Positions 6,993 through 15,890 of a DNA stretch of 64,000 nucleotides are shown here, in pieces (positions within the stretch are counted from its first letter, which is position 1; every line of letters begins with the position of its first letter). The notes under the pieces were generated by a model. It was given only the letters and a program-made list of their open reading frames with translations. It had not been told where the DNA came from and ran no database searches. The DNA is from an uncultured Oscillospiraceae bacterium (GTDB taxonomy: Bacteria; Bacillota; Clostridia; Oscillospirales; Ruminococcaceae): positions 24,313 to 88,312 of the forward strand of contig CAKSPU010000003.1 in the NCBI GenBank assembly GCA_934486875.1, given 5' to 3'. Both the position numbers and the translations under genes were made by a program.

Positions 6993-7688
6993 TTAAACCG
7001 AAAGATATTTCTGAACAAGGTCGTCGGACATATCTTCCTTCATACCGCTTGCAACTATTCTGCCCTTCTGCATCATAATGAAGCGGTCAGCGACCTTTCG
7101 GCAGAAGCGGTAATTCTGCTCGACTACCACAATGGTAACGCCCATTTCGTTGCGGACACGGTTCAGGATATGGGCTATCTCCGCAACTACGTTCGGCTGA
7201 ATGCCCTCTGTGGGCTCATCGAGGATAAGCATTTTCGGGTTTGACATCAAGGCACGTCCTATGGCAAGCTGCTGCTGCTGTCCGCCCGAAAGGACACCGC
7301 CCTTTCTTTTCATATGCTCCTCAAGAGCGGGGAAAAGGTCGAGTATCTTTGCTTTCTGACCCGCAAGATCCTTTGTGTGGGCATATCCGCCCAGGTCGAG
7401 ATTTTCCTCAACGGTGTAGTCGGGGATTATCTCACGTCCCTGTGGCACATACGCCATTCCCATAAGGGAGCGTGAGTGGGCGGGAAGCTTGGTCACGTCC
7501 TTGTCAAGGAAGCTTATCGTGCCCGATTCGGGTGTGAGCACCCCCATCATTGATTTGAGCAGGGTGGTCTTTCCCACGCCGTTTCTTCCCATAATAACGA
7601 GCTTTTCACCCTCGTTTATGGTAAGATCTATTCCGTTTATTACACGGCTCTTTCCGTAATTTACGTGCAGGTCTTTGATATCAAGCAT
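6993..7688 (-). CDS. urtE: Urea/short-chain amide ABC transporter ATPase UrtE
   Basis: A 231-residue ATP-binding subunit of a branched-chain-type (HAAT) importer. Walker A is GRNGVGKTT (residues about 34-42), the signature is LSGGQQQQLAIGRAL, and Walker B is MLILDEPTEGIQPNV, which is the form characteristic of UrtE. The VPQGREIIPDYTVEENL block also matches. The start overlaps the urtD stop by one base (TGATG), implying translational coupling. Partner of UrtD in the membrane complex with UrtB and UrtC. Confidence 0.93.
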   Translation of the reverse strand: MLDIKDLHVNYGKSRVINGIDLTINEGEKLVIMGRNGVGKTTLLKSMMGVLTPESGTISFLDKDVTKLPAHSRSLMGMAYVPQGREIIPDYTVEENLDLGGYAHTKDLAGQKAKILDLFPALEEHMKRKGGVLSGGQQQQLAIGRALMSNPKMLILDEPTEGIQPNVVAEIAHILNRVRNEMGVTIVVVEQNYRFCRKVADRFIMMQKGRIVASGMKEDMSDDLVQKYLSV

Positions 7689-8470
7689 CAGTCACCCTCC
7701 TCGTCCATATCATCTTTAAGATAAACCTGAATGACTTTTTTGTTGTTCTTTACCTCTGAAAAAGGTCCTTCCGCAAGCTTTCTTCCCTGATGCAGAACGG
7801 TAACGTAATCTGCTATCTGCTCAACAAATTCCATATCGTGCTCAATGACTATCAGGGTGTGTTCCTTGGCAAGCTCCTTTATCATCTGACCTGTTTTGAA
7901 GGTCTCGGTATCGGTCATACCCGCAGCAGGCTCATCGAGGATTATAAGCTCGGGGGACTGGGCAATGACCATTCCTATCTCAAGCCACTGTCTCTGACCG
8001 TGAGCCAGCTCGGAAGCCATCATATCACGCTGATCGTAAAGATTTATCTGCCTGAGAACTTCTTCGATCTTGCTCTTCTGCTCCGCACGTCTCCTGTAGG
8101 CGAATGCCTTTGGGATAGATGTGTAGCCTCTGAGAGCTATCTCGATGTTCTCGAAAACAGTCATATTGTCGAATACATTGGGACCCTGGAACTTTCTTCC
8201 GATGTGATATTTCGAGGCGATAACGCCGGGGTCTTTGTTGGTTATCTCATTGCCTTTAAAAAGGATATCGCCCTCGGTAGCCTTTGTTTTTCCCGTGATA
8301 AGATCCATAAGCGTGCTCTTTCCCGCACCGTTTGGACCGATGATAACGTGTATCTCGCCTTCCTTGACATCAAGGTCAACATCGGATATGGCTCTGAAAC
8401 CTGAGAATGATACCGTCAGACCTCTTATGGTAAGTATATCGGGTCCGTTTCTGAGATTTTCCGTACTCAT
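7688..8470 (-). CDS. urtD: Urea/short-chain amide ABC transporter ATPase UrtD
   Basis: A 260-residue LivG-type ATPase. Walker A is GPNGAGKST, and the signature segment is LAHGQRQWLEIGM, an LSGGQ variant usual in UrtD. Walker B is LIILDEPAAGMTDTET, followed by VIEHDMEFV with the switch His. It pairs with UrtE to power the permease. The start lies 21 bases after the urtC stop with AAAGGTTGAT upstream, and its stop overlaps the urtE start. Confidence 0.93.
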   Translation of the reverse strand: MSTENLRNGPDILTIRGLTVSFSGFRAISDVDLDVKEGEIHVIIGPNGAGKSTLMDLITGKTKATEGDILFKGNEITNKDPGVIASKYHIGRKFQGPNVFDNMTVFENIEIALRGYTSIPKAFAYRRRAEQKSKIEEVLRQINLYDQRDMMASELAHGQRQWLEIGMVIAQSPELIILDEPAAGMTDTETFKTGQMIKELAKEHTLIVIEHDMEFVEQIADYVTVLHQGRKLAEGPFSEVKNNKKVIQVYLKDDMDEEGD

Positions 8471-8491
8471 AGTCTATCAACCTTTCTCGGA

Positions 8492-9586
8492 TCATTTTGC
8501 CGCAGCAGCTGTCTGTGCAGGTTCTTCCATAAGCTTTTTCTTTGCTTTGTCGGTGATTATTCTTCTCTGGAGATTTACTATCTGACCAATGATGCCGTTG
8601 GGGATAAAGTAGATCACAACAAGGAGGAACACACCAATGATGAGCTGCCATACACCTGAGAAATGTTCGGAAAGAAGGCTCTGTGCCCAGTTTATGAGAA
8701 GAGCTCCGAACACTGCTCCGGTAAGGTTTCCTCTGCCGCCGACCGCTACCCAGATAACTACCATTGTGGAAGCGGCAACACCGATATCCTCAGTGGTTAT
8801 GGTGCTTGTTGCGGGGGCGTAAAGAACGCCTGCGAGACCTGCGATAGCTCCCGAAATGGTGTAGATAAGAATTTTGAAAGCGCCTGCGTTGTAGCCTAAG
8901 AAGCCGAGACGGGATTCATTTTCCCTTACCGATGTGCAGACCTTTCCGACTCTGCTCTTTGTGAGCCAGAGGCAGAAGAGGAACACAAGAACGCCGATGC
9001 CGAGAATAACATAATAATAAGCTGTTTTGCTGAGAGGGTCGCTGCCGTTTATGGCAAATCTCTTGATGCTCTGGAGACCGTTGAAGCCGTTTGTGTACTT
9101 CTGAACATTGATTATGAAGTCCTTGAATATCTGAGCAAGCGCAAGGGTGATTATTGTGAAGAAAACGCCCTTTATCTTGCTGGAAAATACAAAGTAGCCG
9201 ATGAGTGCCGCAAACAGTGCGGGAACGATAACTCCGAGTATCGCCGCCACAATGGGGTTTTGCAGGGGAAGATAGAACCAAGGTATCTCGGTTATGCCCT
9301 CACGCTGCATAAATGCGGGGACAACGCCTTTTTGTATCTGATAGGAAAGACCTATCAGGTAGCCGCCCATTCCGAAAAGAACGGCGTGACCGAGGCTAAG
9401 AAGTCCCGTATAGCCCCAGAGGAGGTCAAGGGAAAGTGCGAATATTGCGTAGCATATATAACGTCCCATCATTTCAACACGGAACTCTTCTGTCATAAGA
9501 GGGAATACTGCAAGGAATATCAGTATTATCACATCAAAGTATCGGTTGAGAGGGAGCTTTGCCAATGAGCTTTTAAGTTTACTCAT
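8492..9586 (-). CDS. urtC: Urea/short-chain amide ABC transporter permease UrtC
   Basis: A 364-residue LivM-type membrane permease with about ten hydrophobic segments. The GYTGLLSLGHAVLFGMGGY block near residues 58-76 is the typical LivM motif, and GRGNLTGAVFGALLINW near residue 300 matches the conserved EAA-like region. The C-terminus is Ala-rich. It starts 6 bases after the urtB stop with AAGGAG upstream. With UrtB it forms the membrane channel. Confidence 0.93.
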   Translation of the reverse strand: MSKLKSSLAKLPLNRYFDVIILIFLAVFPLMTEEFRVEMMGRYICYAIFALSLDLLWGYTGLLSLGHAVLFGMGGYLIGLSYQIQKGVVPAFMQREGITEIPWFYLPLQNPIVAAILGVIVPALFAALIGYFVFSSKIKGVFFTIITLALAQIFKDFIINVQKYTNGFNGLQSIKRFAINGSDPLSKTAYYYVILGIGVLVFLFCLWLTKSRVGKVCTSVRENESRLGFLGYNAGAFKILIYTISGAIAGLAGVLYAPATSTITTEDIGVAASTMVVIWVAVGGRGNLTGAVFGALLINWAQSLLSEHFSGVWQLIIGVFLLVVIYFIPNGIIGQIVNLQRRIITDKAKKKLMEEPAQTAAAAK

Positions 9587-9592
9587 AAGGGT

Positions 9593-10450
9593 TTATCTCC
9601 TTTCCTTTGTGAACAAGCCTTCGGGCTTGAATCTGATGATGACAATAACTATCATAAAGATGATTATTTTTGCCCAGGTCTCGTTGAGGAAGCCTGCGGT
9701 AACGGTCCTGCCCTCACCGATGATGAAGGAGGAAACTGCCGTTCCGAAGAAGGACTGAATGCCGCCCACAACGTTTGTCATAAATGTGTCCGTAAGATAG
9801 GTGGAGCCCATATCGTAGGAAACGCCTGTGGTGGGAGCGAGAATGCAGCCTGCAACGCCTGCAAGACCTGCGCCGTAGCCGAAGGTAAGGGTATCAACGG
9901 AAGCTGTCTTTATACCGAGACATTCGGTCATCGTTCTGTTCTGAGTTACCGAACCCAGCTTCTTTCCGAAGGTGGTCTTTCTGAAAAGGAAAAGGGTGAA
10001 TACAAGTATCAGTATTGCAAAAATTCCGACGAAGATGTTGTAATACGGTATCGTGACACTGCCAATCCTGAATGCACCGGGAAGCGGCATATGTACATTC
10101 TGCGAAAGAGGATATTTCAGACGGACAAGCTCAGTCAGGATAAGTGAGACCGCATATGTCGCAAGAATGGTTTCGGTGGGTTTTGTGTAAAGCTTTTTGA
10201 TTATCACCTTTTCTATCAGCATACCGATAAGGGCTGTGATAAGAAATGAACCTGCGACAGCGACTCCGAAGGGAAGTCCCATAACCTCCATCAGCACGTA
10301 TGCCGAAACACCGCCTACCATTATCATCGAGCCGTGAGCCATATTCGTTACATTCATATAACCGAATATGATAACAAGACCCATTGTAGCGATAAGGAGT
10401 ATGGAGGCCTGATTGAGGCCGTTTATGACCTGAGATAAAAATGTAGCCAA
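9593..10450 (-). CDS. urtB: Urea/short-chain amide ABC transporter permease UrtB
   Basis: A 285-residue LivH-type permease with about eight membrane segments. FGYMNVTNMAHGSMIMVGGVSAY has the expected asparagine and glycine-rich first loop. The start codon is TTG (10450-10448) preceded by AAGGAAGTGAG; no ATG start fits the conserved N-terminus. A hairpin separates it from urtA, which would let the binding protein be made in excess. The C-terminus reads RFKPEGLFTKERR, usual for the family. Confidence 0.92.
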   Translation of the reverse strand: MATFLSQVINGLNQASILLIATMGLVIIFGYMNVTNMAHGSMIMVGGVSAYVLMEVMGLPFGVAVAGSFLITALIGMLIEKVIIKKLYTKPTETILATYAVSLILTELVRLKYPLSQNVHMPLPGAFRIGSVTIPYYNIFVGIFAILILVFTLFLFRKTTFGKKLGSVTQNRTMTECLGIKTASVDTLTFGYGAGLAGVAGCILAPTTGVSYDMGSTYLTDTFMTNVVGGIQSFFGTAVSSFIIGEGRTVTAGFLNETWAKIIIFMIVIVIIRFKPEGLFTKERR

Positions 10451-10505
10451 GATCGCTCACTTCCTTGTTATTCTGGTTTTCATCAAACTTGTTTTCCGAA
10501 AACGG

Positions 10506-10533
10506 CTGCCGCACGAGGGTGACTGTGCGGCAG
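10506..10533 (-). terminator. Intercistronic hairpin between urtA and urtB
   Basis: A 9-bp perfect stem (CTGCCGCAC with its complement) with only a short T-rich tract after it on the minus strand (GTTTTC). It probably acts as a partial terminator or a 3' stabiliser for the binding-protein message. Confidence 0.55.
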
Positions 10534-10566
10534 TCTGATCGGACAGTTATTAAGGAACTTTCTTAA

Positions 10567-11847
10567 TTACTGGGGATAGCAGAGGGGGTCGTCCCAGGCG
10601 GGCATAAAGTTGGAATCCTTATACTCGGGATAAAGAACTGAAGGCCAGGGCTCAGGTCTGAGAGCCTCATCGGTAGCATAAAGGATATCTACCGTACCGT
10701 CGTGTATCTTGCCGAATCTGGAATATACCCAAGTGCAGTGGTTGTAGTCATCTACCTTGATAGTACCCTGAGGAGCGTCGAATGTAACGCCTGCAAATGC
10801 ATTTATGAGAGCATCTGTATCGGTGGGATCCTCTACCTTTTCAAGAGCGCTCTTGAGAAGATAGCAGCTGTCATAGGTTGCTTCTGTAAGGACTGTTACA
10901 ACTGTGCCGTCGTTAAAGAGGGAGTTGTACTTGTCAACGAAAGCCTTGGAAGCCTCTGTATCAAGAGATGACCAGTAGGGCATTGATGCGTAGTGACCTT
11001 CGGAATAATCATTTCCGATAGCCTGGAGATTGGACTCATCGATACTGATGGAGCAGATAGGCACTGTATCTGCGGAAAGTCCGTACTGCTGATAGTCCTT
11101 GTAGAAAGCAGTGTTGGAATCGCCGATGATAGCTGAATAAACAACATCGGCACCGCTGTCCTTGATCTTATTTACGATAGTGGAGAAGTCTGTGTGACCG
11201 AGAGGAGCATATTCCTCGCCGACTACCTCGCCGCCATACATCTCAATAAGAGCACGTGCCTGCTTGTTGCAGGTCTTGGGGAATACATAATCGGAGCCTA
11301 CAAGGAACACCTTCTTGCCCACATTTTCCAGTATCCAGGGGATAAAGTCAGTTGCCTGCTGGTTGGGCATATTTCCTACATAGATAACGTTGGGGTGAAC
11401 TTCCTCGCCCTCGGTGTAGGTAGGATAGATAAGAAGCGAATTATCGTCCTTTAATGTGGAAAGGGTTGCCTGACGGCTTGCGGAGGTGTAGCAGCCAACG
11501 GTGGCAACTACCTTGTCCTGCTCAATGAGCTTCTTGATCTTTTCTGTAGCCTTTGCGGGGTCGGAAGCATAATCCTCGTGGATATATTCGATCTGCTTGC
11601 CGTTTATTCCGCCTGCTGCATTTATTTCGTCAAACGCCATTTTACAAGCGTTTGTCATAGTCTTTTCAACAAGTGCGGTTGAGCCGCTCTCGGAGAACAG
11701 TACGCCGACCTTGATAACATCGCTGTCGGAGCTGCCCGATGATGAAGATGAACCGTCTGAACCCGAGCTTCCACAGGCGGTAACTGACAGCATCAATGCC
11801 GCAGCAGCTGCAACAGCTGCTATTCTTTTAAACAGTTTCGTTTTCAT
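10567..11847 (-). CDS. urtA: Amide/urea-binding lipoprotein UrtA
   Basis: A 426-residue extracellular solute-binding protein. It begins with a signal peptide ending in LSVTAC, so Cys25 is lipidated, followed by a Gly/Ser linker (about residues 26-40). The mature part is a Peripla_BP_5 fold: VIKVGVLFSESGSTALVEKTM, DPAKATEKIKKLIEQD, and a C-terminal block ALRPEPWPSVLYPEYKDSNF typical of UrtA/FmdD/AmiC-like proteins. It captures the substrate for UrtBCDE. The family covers urea and short amides; the neighbouring aliphatic amidase points to amides here. ATG start preceded by AGAGGA. Confidence 0.93.
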   Translation of the reverse strand: MKTKLFKRIAAVAAAAALMLSVTACGSSGSDGSSSSSGSSDSDVIKVGVLFSESGSTALVEKTMTNACKMAFDEINAAGGINGKQIEYIHEDYASDPAKATEKIKKLIEQDKVVATVGCYTSASRQATLSTLKDDNSLLIYPTYTEGEEVHPNVIYVGNMPNQQATDFIPWILENVGKKVFLVGSDYVFPKTCNKQARALIEMYGGEVVGEEYAPLGHTDFSTIVNKIKDSGADVVYSAIIGDSNTAFYKDYQQYGLSADTVPICSISIDESNLQAIGNDYSEGHYASMPYWSSLDTEASKAFVDKYNSLFNDGTVVTVLTEATYDSCYLLKSALEKVEDPTDTDALINAFAGVTFDAPQGTIKVDDYNHCTWVYSRFGKIHDGTVDILYATDEALRPEPWPSVLYPEYKDSNFMPAWDDPLCYPQ

Positions 11848-11889
11848 AATATCAAATCCTCTCTCTCAGCATTCTTTCCTGAAAAATAA

Positions 11890-11923
11890 CAGAGCCGAAG
11901 GGTCTTTCCGTATCCTTCGGCTC
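11890..11923 (-). terminator. Intercistronic hairpin between amiE and urtA
   Basis: An 11-bp perfect stem (AGAGCCGAAGG with its complement) and a 12-base loop, followed on the minus strand by GTTATTTTTC. It resembles a leaky terminator that would raise amidase relative to transporter mRNA. Confidence 0.6.
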
Positions 11924-11947
11924 TGAAGTTCAATGTATGGAAATTAT

Positions 11948-12970
11948 TTACTTCTTGTAAGGGATACCCTCGATAGGAGCGTATTCTACGCCGGGCATAG
12001 GTCTTGTAAGAGCCTCGACCTTCTTCTGTGTGCCTGCGGGATCCTTGATCCACTCATCATAGAAGCTGTAGGGGCAAACAGCCTCACCGTACTTGTCCTC
12101 CTTGGAATTGATAGTGCCTGTGTAGCCTCTGTGGAGGAGCTTGTAGAGGTGGTTCTGGGACTGCCAGTTAGCTCTTGCATCACGGATAGCGGATACTGAA
12201 AGCTGTGCGTACTGGTAGCTGTTCTCCTCTGTTCCGCAGATGCCCATTGTGTGACCGTCGAAGCCGACGATGGTGGAGTGTCCGAAGTAGGAGTAAACTC
12301 CGTCATAGCCTGTAGCATTTGCTACCGCACAATAAACGTTGTTGCACCAAGCCATTACGGGAACGAGGTTTATCTCCTCCTGATTTGCGGGATACATATA
12401 ACCCTGATGTCTGATGATGAGCTCTGCACCCTTCATTGCGCAGTCTCTCCAGATCTCGGGATAGTTGCCGTCGTCGCAGATGATAAGAGATATCTTAAGA
12501 CCCTTAGGACCCTCGGTAACATATGTCCTGTCACCGGGATACCAGCCCTCGATAGGAGTCCAGGGCATTATCTTTCTGTACTTCTGAACGATCTCGCCCT
12601 TGTCGTTGATAAGGATCTGTGTGTTGTAAGGAACCTTTGTGGGGTCTTCGTTGCGCTCACCTGTCAGTGAGAATGTACCCCATACCTTGTTTTCGATGCA
12701 CGCCTTCTTGAAGATCTCGACCTCAAAGCCGTCATCGGTGGTGGCATTTTCCATCATTTCGTTGAAATCATACATAATGCCGTGGGTGCTGTACTCGGGG
12801 AAAGCAACAAGGTCAAGTCCGGGAAGTCCTGTCTTAAGACCCTTGATGTAATCTGCGATCTTCAGGCAGTTCTCCCTGATCTCTTCCTTTGTGTGCAGTC
12901 TGGGCATCTTCCAGTTAACAACTGCTAAGCCTACGCAGTCAGGGCTTGAAGAAATATCACCATGTGTCAT
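11948..12970 (-). CDS. amiE: Aliphatic amidase
   Basis: A 340-residue cytoplasmic amidase of the nitrilase superfamily that hydrolyses short aliphatic amides (acetamide, propionamide) to carboxylate and ammonia. It matches AmiE closely: [20 protein letters not shown] at the start, [17 protein letters not shown] with E59, [16 protein letters not shown] with K133, and [16 protein letters not shown] with C165. These correspond to E59, K134 and C166 of the Pseudomonas enzyme. It looks like AmiE and not formamidase AmiF. GGAGGT precedes the ATG at 12970 by 7 bases. It is the first gene of the amide operon, upstream of urtABCDE. Confidence 0.95.
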   Translation of the reverse strand: MTHGDISSSPDCVGLAVVNWKMPRLHTKEEIRENCLKIADYIKGLKTGLPGLDLVAFPEYSTHGIMYDFNEMMENATTDDGFEVEIFKKACIENKVWGTFSLTGERNEDPTKVPYNTQILINDKGEIVQKYRKIMPWTPIEGWYPGDRTYVTEGPKGLKISLIICDDGNYPEIWRDCAMKGAELIIRHQGYMYPANQEEINLVPVMAWCNNVYCAVANATGYDGVYSYFGHSTIVGFDGHTMGICGTEENSYQYAQLSVSAIRDARANWQSQNHLYKLLHRGYTGTINSKEDKYGEAVCPYSFYDEWIKDPAGTQKKVEALTRPMPGVEYAPIEGIPYKK

Positions 12971-13064
12971 AATAAGTACCTCCAAAAAATTATTTTTTCA
13001 TAAACATAAACATAAATCTTAGCGTTATCCGCCCGATGACCGTTTCCGCCGCTCCATTGCCGCT

Positions 13065-13106
13065 AAAAGAAAATGCAGCCTTCCGAAATCTTTCGGAGAA
13101 GCTGCA
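13065..13106 (-). promoter_or_regulatory. Terminator-like hairpin in the amiE leader (possible attenuator)
   Basis: On the minus strand, TGCAGCTTCTCCGAAA folds back on TTTCGGAAGGCTGCA, with a small internal mismatch, and is followed by TTTTCTTTT. It sits about 70 bases after the predicted transcription start and about 95 bases before the amiE start codon. Position and structure fit transcription attenuation. I see no known riboswitch consensus in the leader. Confidence 0.6.
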
Positions 13107-13182
13107 CGTCCTTGTGTATCGGTATTCGGTTGGTATTGTTCCGCTCCGCTTTATCTGCGGTCTTGTTTTTGTCTATGGTCTT

Positions 13183-13211
13183 ATTATACCATTCCCCCGA
13201 AAAATGTACAC
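13183..13211 (-). promoter_or_regulatory. Promoter of the amiE operon
   Basis: TATAAT at 13188-13183 on the minus strand is perfect, but the position 17 bases upstream reads GTGTAC, a poor -35 box. That pattern suits a promoter needing an activator, and an AraC-type response regulator is encoded divergently. The remaining 12971-13566 interval is AT-rich. It holds two GAAATTTG repeats (13266, 13330) of unknown meaning and no gene. Confidence 0.6.
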
Positions 13212-13464
13212 CCAAAATCTTTAGATGAAAGTGTAAAATATTTATCTTGCAAAATTCCACAAGTCGAAATTTGCCGCATCTTTGTTAAACAGATGTGAAT
13301 GCATTTTAAAACAAGATTTTTGGCTTTTTGAAATTTGTTTATTATTTTGAGCAAAATAACCAGTATAACACGGATATATGCGATGTTTAAGGGCAAAAGT
13401 GCACAGAGAATTTGAATATTTTCGGTACTGAAAAATAAACTTTGATTTTAATTCCACTGGGTAC

Positions 13465-13493
13465 TTGACGTATGCGTTTAAATGTGATAATAT
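13465..13493 (+). promoter_or_regulatory. Promoter of the AraC-type response regulator
   Basis: TTGACG (13465-13470) and TAATAT (13488-13493) are 17 bases apart, about 73 bases before the start codon. Confidence 0.65.
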
Positions 13494-13566
13494 ATAAGTG
13501 CAGTAAGAAATATGCAGGATATTATAACAAAACTTGCATATTTACTATTAAGAAAGGATGTATTTA

Positions 13567-14637
13567 ATGTTCAATGTAATGATCGTGGACGACTTCAGGG
13601 TTTTCATCACTCAGTTGAGAAGACTTGATGTCTGGAAAAGGTACAGCGATACATTTGACCTTAAATATATGCTTACCGACAGCCGACAGGCGCTGGATAT
13701 CCTTAGAAAGGAGCACGTAGATGTTCTTATAACAGATATCAAGATGCCGAAGCTCAGCGGGCTTGACCTTTTAAGGTTTGCGGGAGAAGAAAAACTCTGC
13801 CGCTGCACCGTGCTCCTCAGTGAATATACGGACTTTGAATATGCTCACGAGGCAATTATACTCGGGGCGTTCGATTATATAGTAAAGCCCGTGTCCGACA
13901 CTATGATGACACGTATCCTTGACAGAGCGGCGAAGTTTCTTTCGGAAAATCCCGACAGCAGTGATGATGACACCGATATAAAGAACGCCGCCGATGCCCT
14001 GTGCGACTCTATTATAAATGGGTATGACAATTACTCGGAAAGAGTCCACGGTCTTGCGGCAGCCTGCGGCGGTAAATCGGGCGAGAATCTGATGAGGTTC
14101 GGGCTGATCCTTGGGGACGCTTCCGAAACGGTGTTTAATAAGCTGACCGAAGTATACGGCTGGATAAAAAACATCGTGGACAGCCCCGAAAGGCTCAGGG
14201 CGGCTCTTCTCAGGGCGGACAGCAGGGAAGCGGCGGAAAGCCTGTTCACAGGCTTCTGCAATGACCTTTTTGTTGCGGTCAGGACCTATTACCCACGGGG
14301 ATTAAATGACCTTACCAGAGGAATTGCCGATTATATTCTTGCAAACTATTCCCAGAAGCTCACTCTTTCAGATGTGGCAGATGCCTGTTTTGTGAACAAG
14401 ACCCACCTGAGCCACATTTTTAAGATGAATATGGGCATATCCTTTGTGGATTATATCGTTCGGTACAAAATGCAGATGCTCAGGCTGATGATAGCCCGGA
14501 CCGATATGACCGTCAATGAGATCGCTGACAGGCTGGGATATGACGATTGCAAATATATGAGCCGACTTTTCAAGAACACCTACGGCATAACCGTTTCCGA
14601 ATACAGAAAAAGCGTGCTGAATGACAGATACAGATAA
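13567..14637 (+). CDS. Response regulator with AraC-type DNA-binding domain
   Basis: A 356-residue two-component regulator. The receiver domain (residues 1-120) has the acidic pair VDD (8-9), phosphoacceptor D57 in VLITDIKMP, and the conserved Lys in YIVKPVSD. After a linker of about 130 residues, the C-terminal AraC/XylS domain (about 255-350) contains the two helix-turn-helix motifs, including LSDVADACFVNKTHLSHIFK and NEIADRLGYDDCKYMSRLFK. The start at 13567 has AAAGGA at a good distance; the ATG nine bases earlier has none. It is divergent from amiE and followed by a histidine kinase, so it probably activates the amide operon. Confidence 0.9.
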   Translation: MFNVMIVDDFRVFITQLRRLDVWKRYSDTFDLKYMLTDSRQALDILRKEHVDVLITDIKMPKLSGLDLLRFAGEEKLCRCTVLLSEYTDFEYAHEAIILGAFDYIVKPVSDTMMTRILDRAAKFLSENPDSSDDDTDIKNAADALCDSIINGYDNYSERVHGLAAACGGKSGENLMRFGLILGDASETVFNKLTEVYGWIKNIVDSPERLRAALLRADSREAAESLFTGFCNDLFVAVRTYYPRGLNDLTRGIADYILANYSQKLTLSDVADACFVNKTHLSHIFKMNMGISFVDYIVRYKMQMLRLMIARTDMTVNEIADRLGYDDCKYMSRLFKNTYGITVSEYRKSVLNDRYR

Positions 14638-14656
14638 ATGAACAATGACGCAAAGA

Positions 14657-14692
14657 GGCGCTGAAGTACATTATGTACCACAGCGCTTTTTT
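14657..14692 (+). terminator. Intrinsic terminator after the response regulator
   Basis: GCGCTG (14658-14663) pairs with CAGCGC (14681-14686), with an inner GTACA/TGTAC pair, followed by TTTTTT. It closely resembles the terminator at 26557-26604: both contain TACATNNTGTACCACAG. Confidence 0.75.
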
Positions 14693-14720
14693 ATATCCAA
14701 ACACAAAGCGGGGTGATCCT

Positions 14721-15824
14721 ATGGCAGAGAGAAATGATTTTGAAAAGCGGTATCTTAATATGCTCGATAATATGCCGGGGATATATTTTGAGACCGATCC
14801 CCACGGCATTATTCTTGAATGCTCCCGATCGGCGGCAGTGCTTTTCGGCGTAAATCGTGAAGAGCTGCTTGGCAGTGATATAGCGGAGCGCTTTACCACC
14901 GAAACGGACGCAGCATTTTTTGCAGACTGTCTCAGCGGCGCAAAGCAGATATGCGGCTATGAATTTACTGCCGCCGATATAAACGGAAAGGAGATAATCC
15001 TCAGAGCCATAAGCCTTTGCGAAACGGATAAGGGCGTGTTTGCATTCATTTCATCGGACGTGACGGACGAATCCGAGCAGGAGGAGCAGAGCCGCCTTAC
15101 CAGCGAGGAGCTTGAAATGAAGCTTCTCGAGCGCACACGGGAAATGACGAGAGCCTATAATGAGCTTGACAATTTCAGCGCAATAATCGCCCACGAGTTC
15201 AAGGCTCCCATCAGAGCCATTCGGCTTTACAGCAGCATTATTGCCGAGGAGCTTGACAGCACTCTTTCCGGTGATGCGGAGGACGCTCTTTGCAAGATAA
15301 ACGAGTACTGCGACAAATCCCTTGACCTTATAAAAAATCTCCTTGAATTTTCAAGGCTCAAAGCCCGGATACCCGAGCATTCACGGGTGGATATGAATAA
15401 GCTTGCTGAGGGCTGCCTGAACGATCTGAGGGTCATTCACAGTGATGCGGATATCCGTGTGAATATGTCTCCTCTTCCTGTGGTGAGCGGAGACGAGTTC
15501 CTGCTCAGGCACGCTGTTTATAACATTCTTGACAACTCTCTCAAATATTCCTCCGTCAGGGAATACACCGAGATAGACATTTCCTGCCGCACATCGGGGG
15601 ATATGTATGAGTTTTCATTCAAGGACAACGGCGTTGGCTTTGATATGTCAGGCTCCGCAGACCCCTTTACGATGTTCAGCAGGCTTCACACAAGTGATGA
15701 ATTTAAGGGCACAGGCGTTGGGCTTGCTGCGGTAAGGAGCATTGTGGAAAAGCACGGCGGCAGGGTGTGCATCAGCTCGGAACCGGGCAAGGGCTGCCTT
15801 GTGGTCATATCCATAAAAAAATGA
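14721..15824 (+). CDS. Cytoplasmic PAS-domain sensor histidine kinase
   Basis: A 367-residue kinase without membrane segments. The N-terminal PAS domain (about 8-118) is followed by a short coiled coil, the HisKA dimerisation domain with phosphoacceptor H158 in IIAHEFKAPIRAI, and a HATPase_c domain with the N box NILDNSLKYSS, G1 KDNGVGFDM and G2 KGTGVGLAAVRSIVEKHGG. The start at 14721 follows GGGGTG. It lies downstream of the AraC-type regulator, though a terminator separates them. The pair likely senses an intracellular cue linked to amide or nitrogen use (inference). Confidence 0.9.
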   Translation: MAERNDFEKRYLNMLDNMPGIYFETDPHGIILECSRSAAVLFGVNREELLGSDIAERFTTETDAAFFADCLSGAKQICGYEFTAADINGKEIILRAISLCETDKGVFAFISSDVTDESEQEEQSRLTSEELEMKLLERTREMTRAYNELDNFSAIIAHEFKAPIRAIRLYSSIIAEELDSTLSGDAEDALCKINEYCDKSLDLIKNLLEFSRLKARIPEHSRVDMNKLAEGCLNDLRVIHSDADIRVNMSPLPVVSGDEFLLRHAVYNILDNSLKYSSVREYTEIDISCRTSGDMYEFSFKDNGVGFDMSGSADPFTMFSRLHTSDEFKGTGVGLAAVRSIVEKHGGRVCISSEPGKGCLVVISIKK

Positions 15825-15890
15825 TTATTACTGCTTCGGCACAGCCGTGGCAGATAATATAAATTACGCACAAAATGGAGGTATATTGCT

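Noticed and set aside
13065..13180. ANTAR target or guanidine riboswitch in the amiE leader
   Set aside because: A CCGC/GCGG hairpin is present but its loop has 7 bases and lacks the A1/G4 pattern, and no ykkC-type conserved blocks were found.
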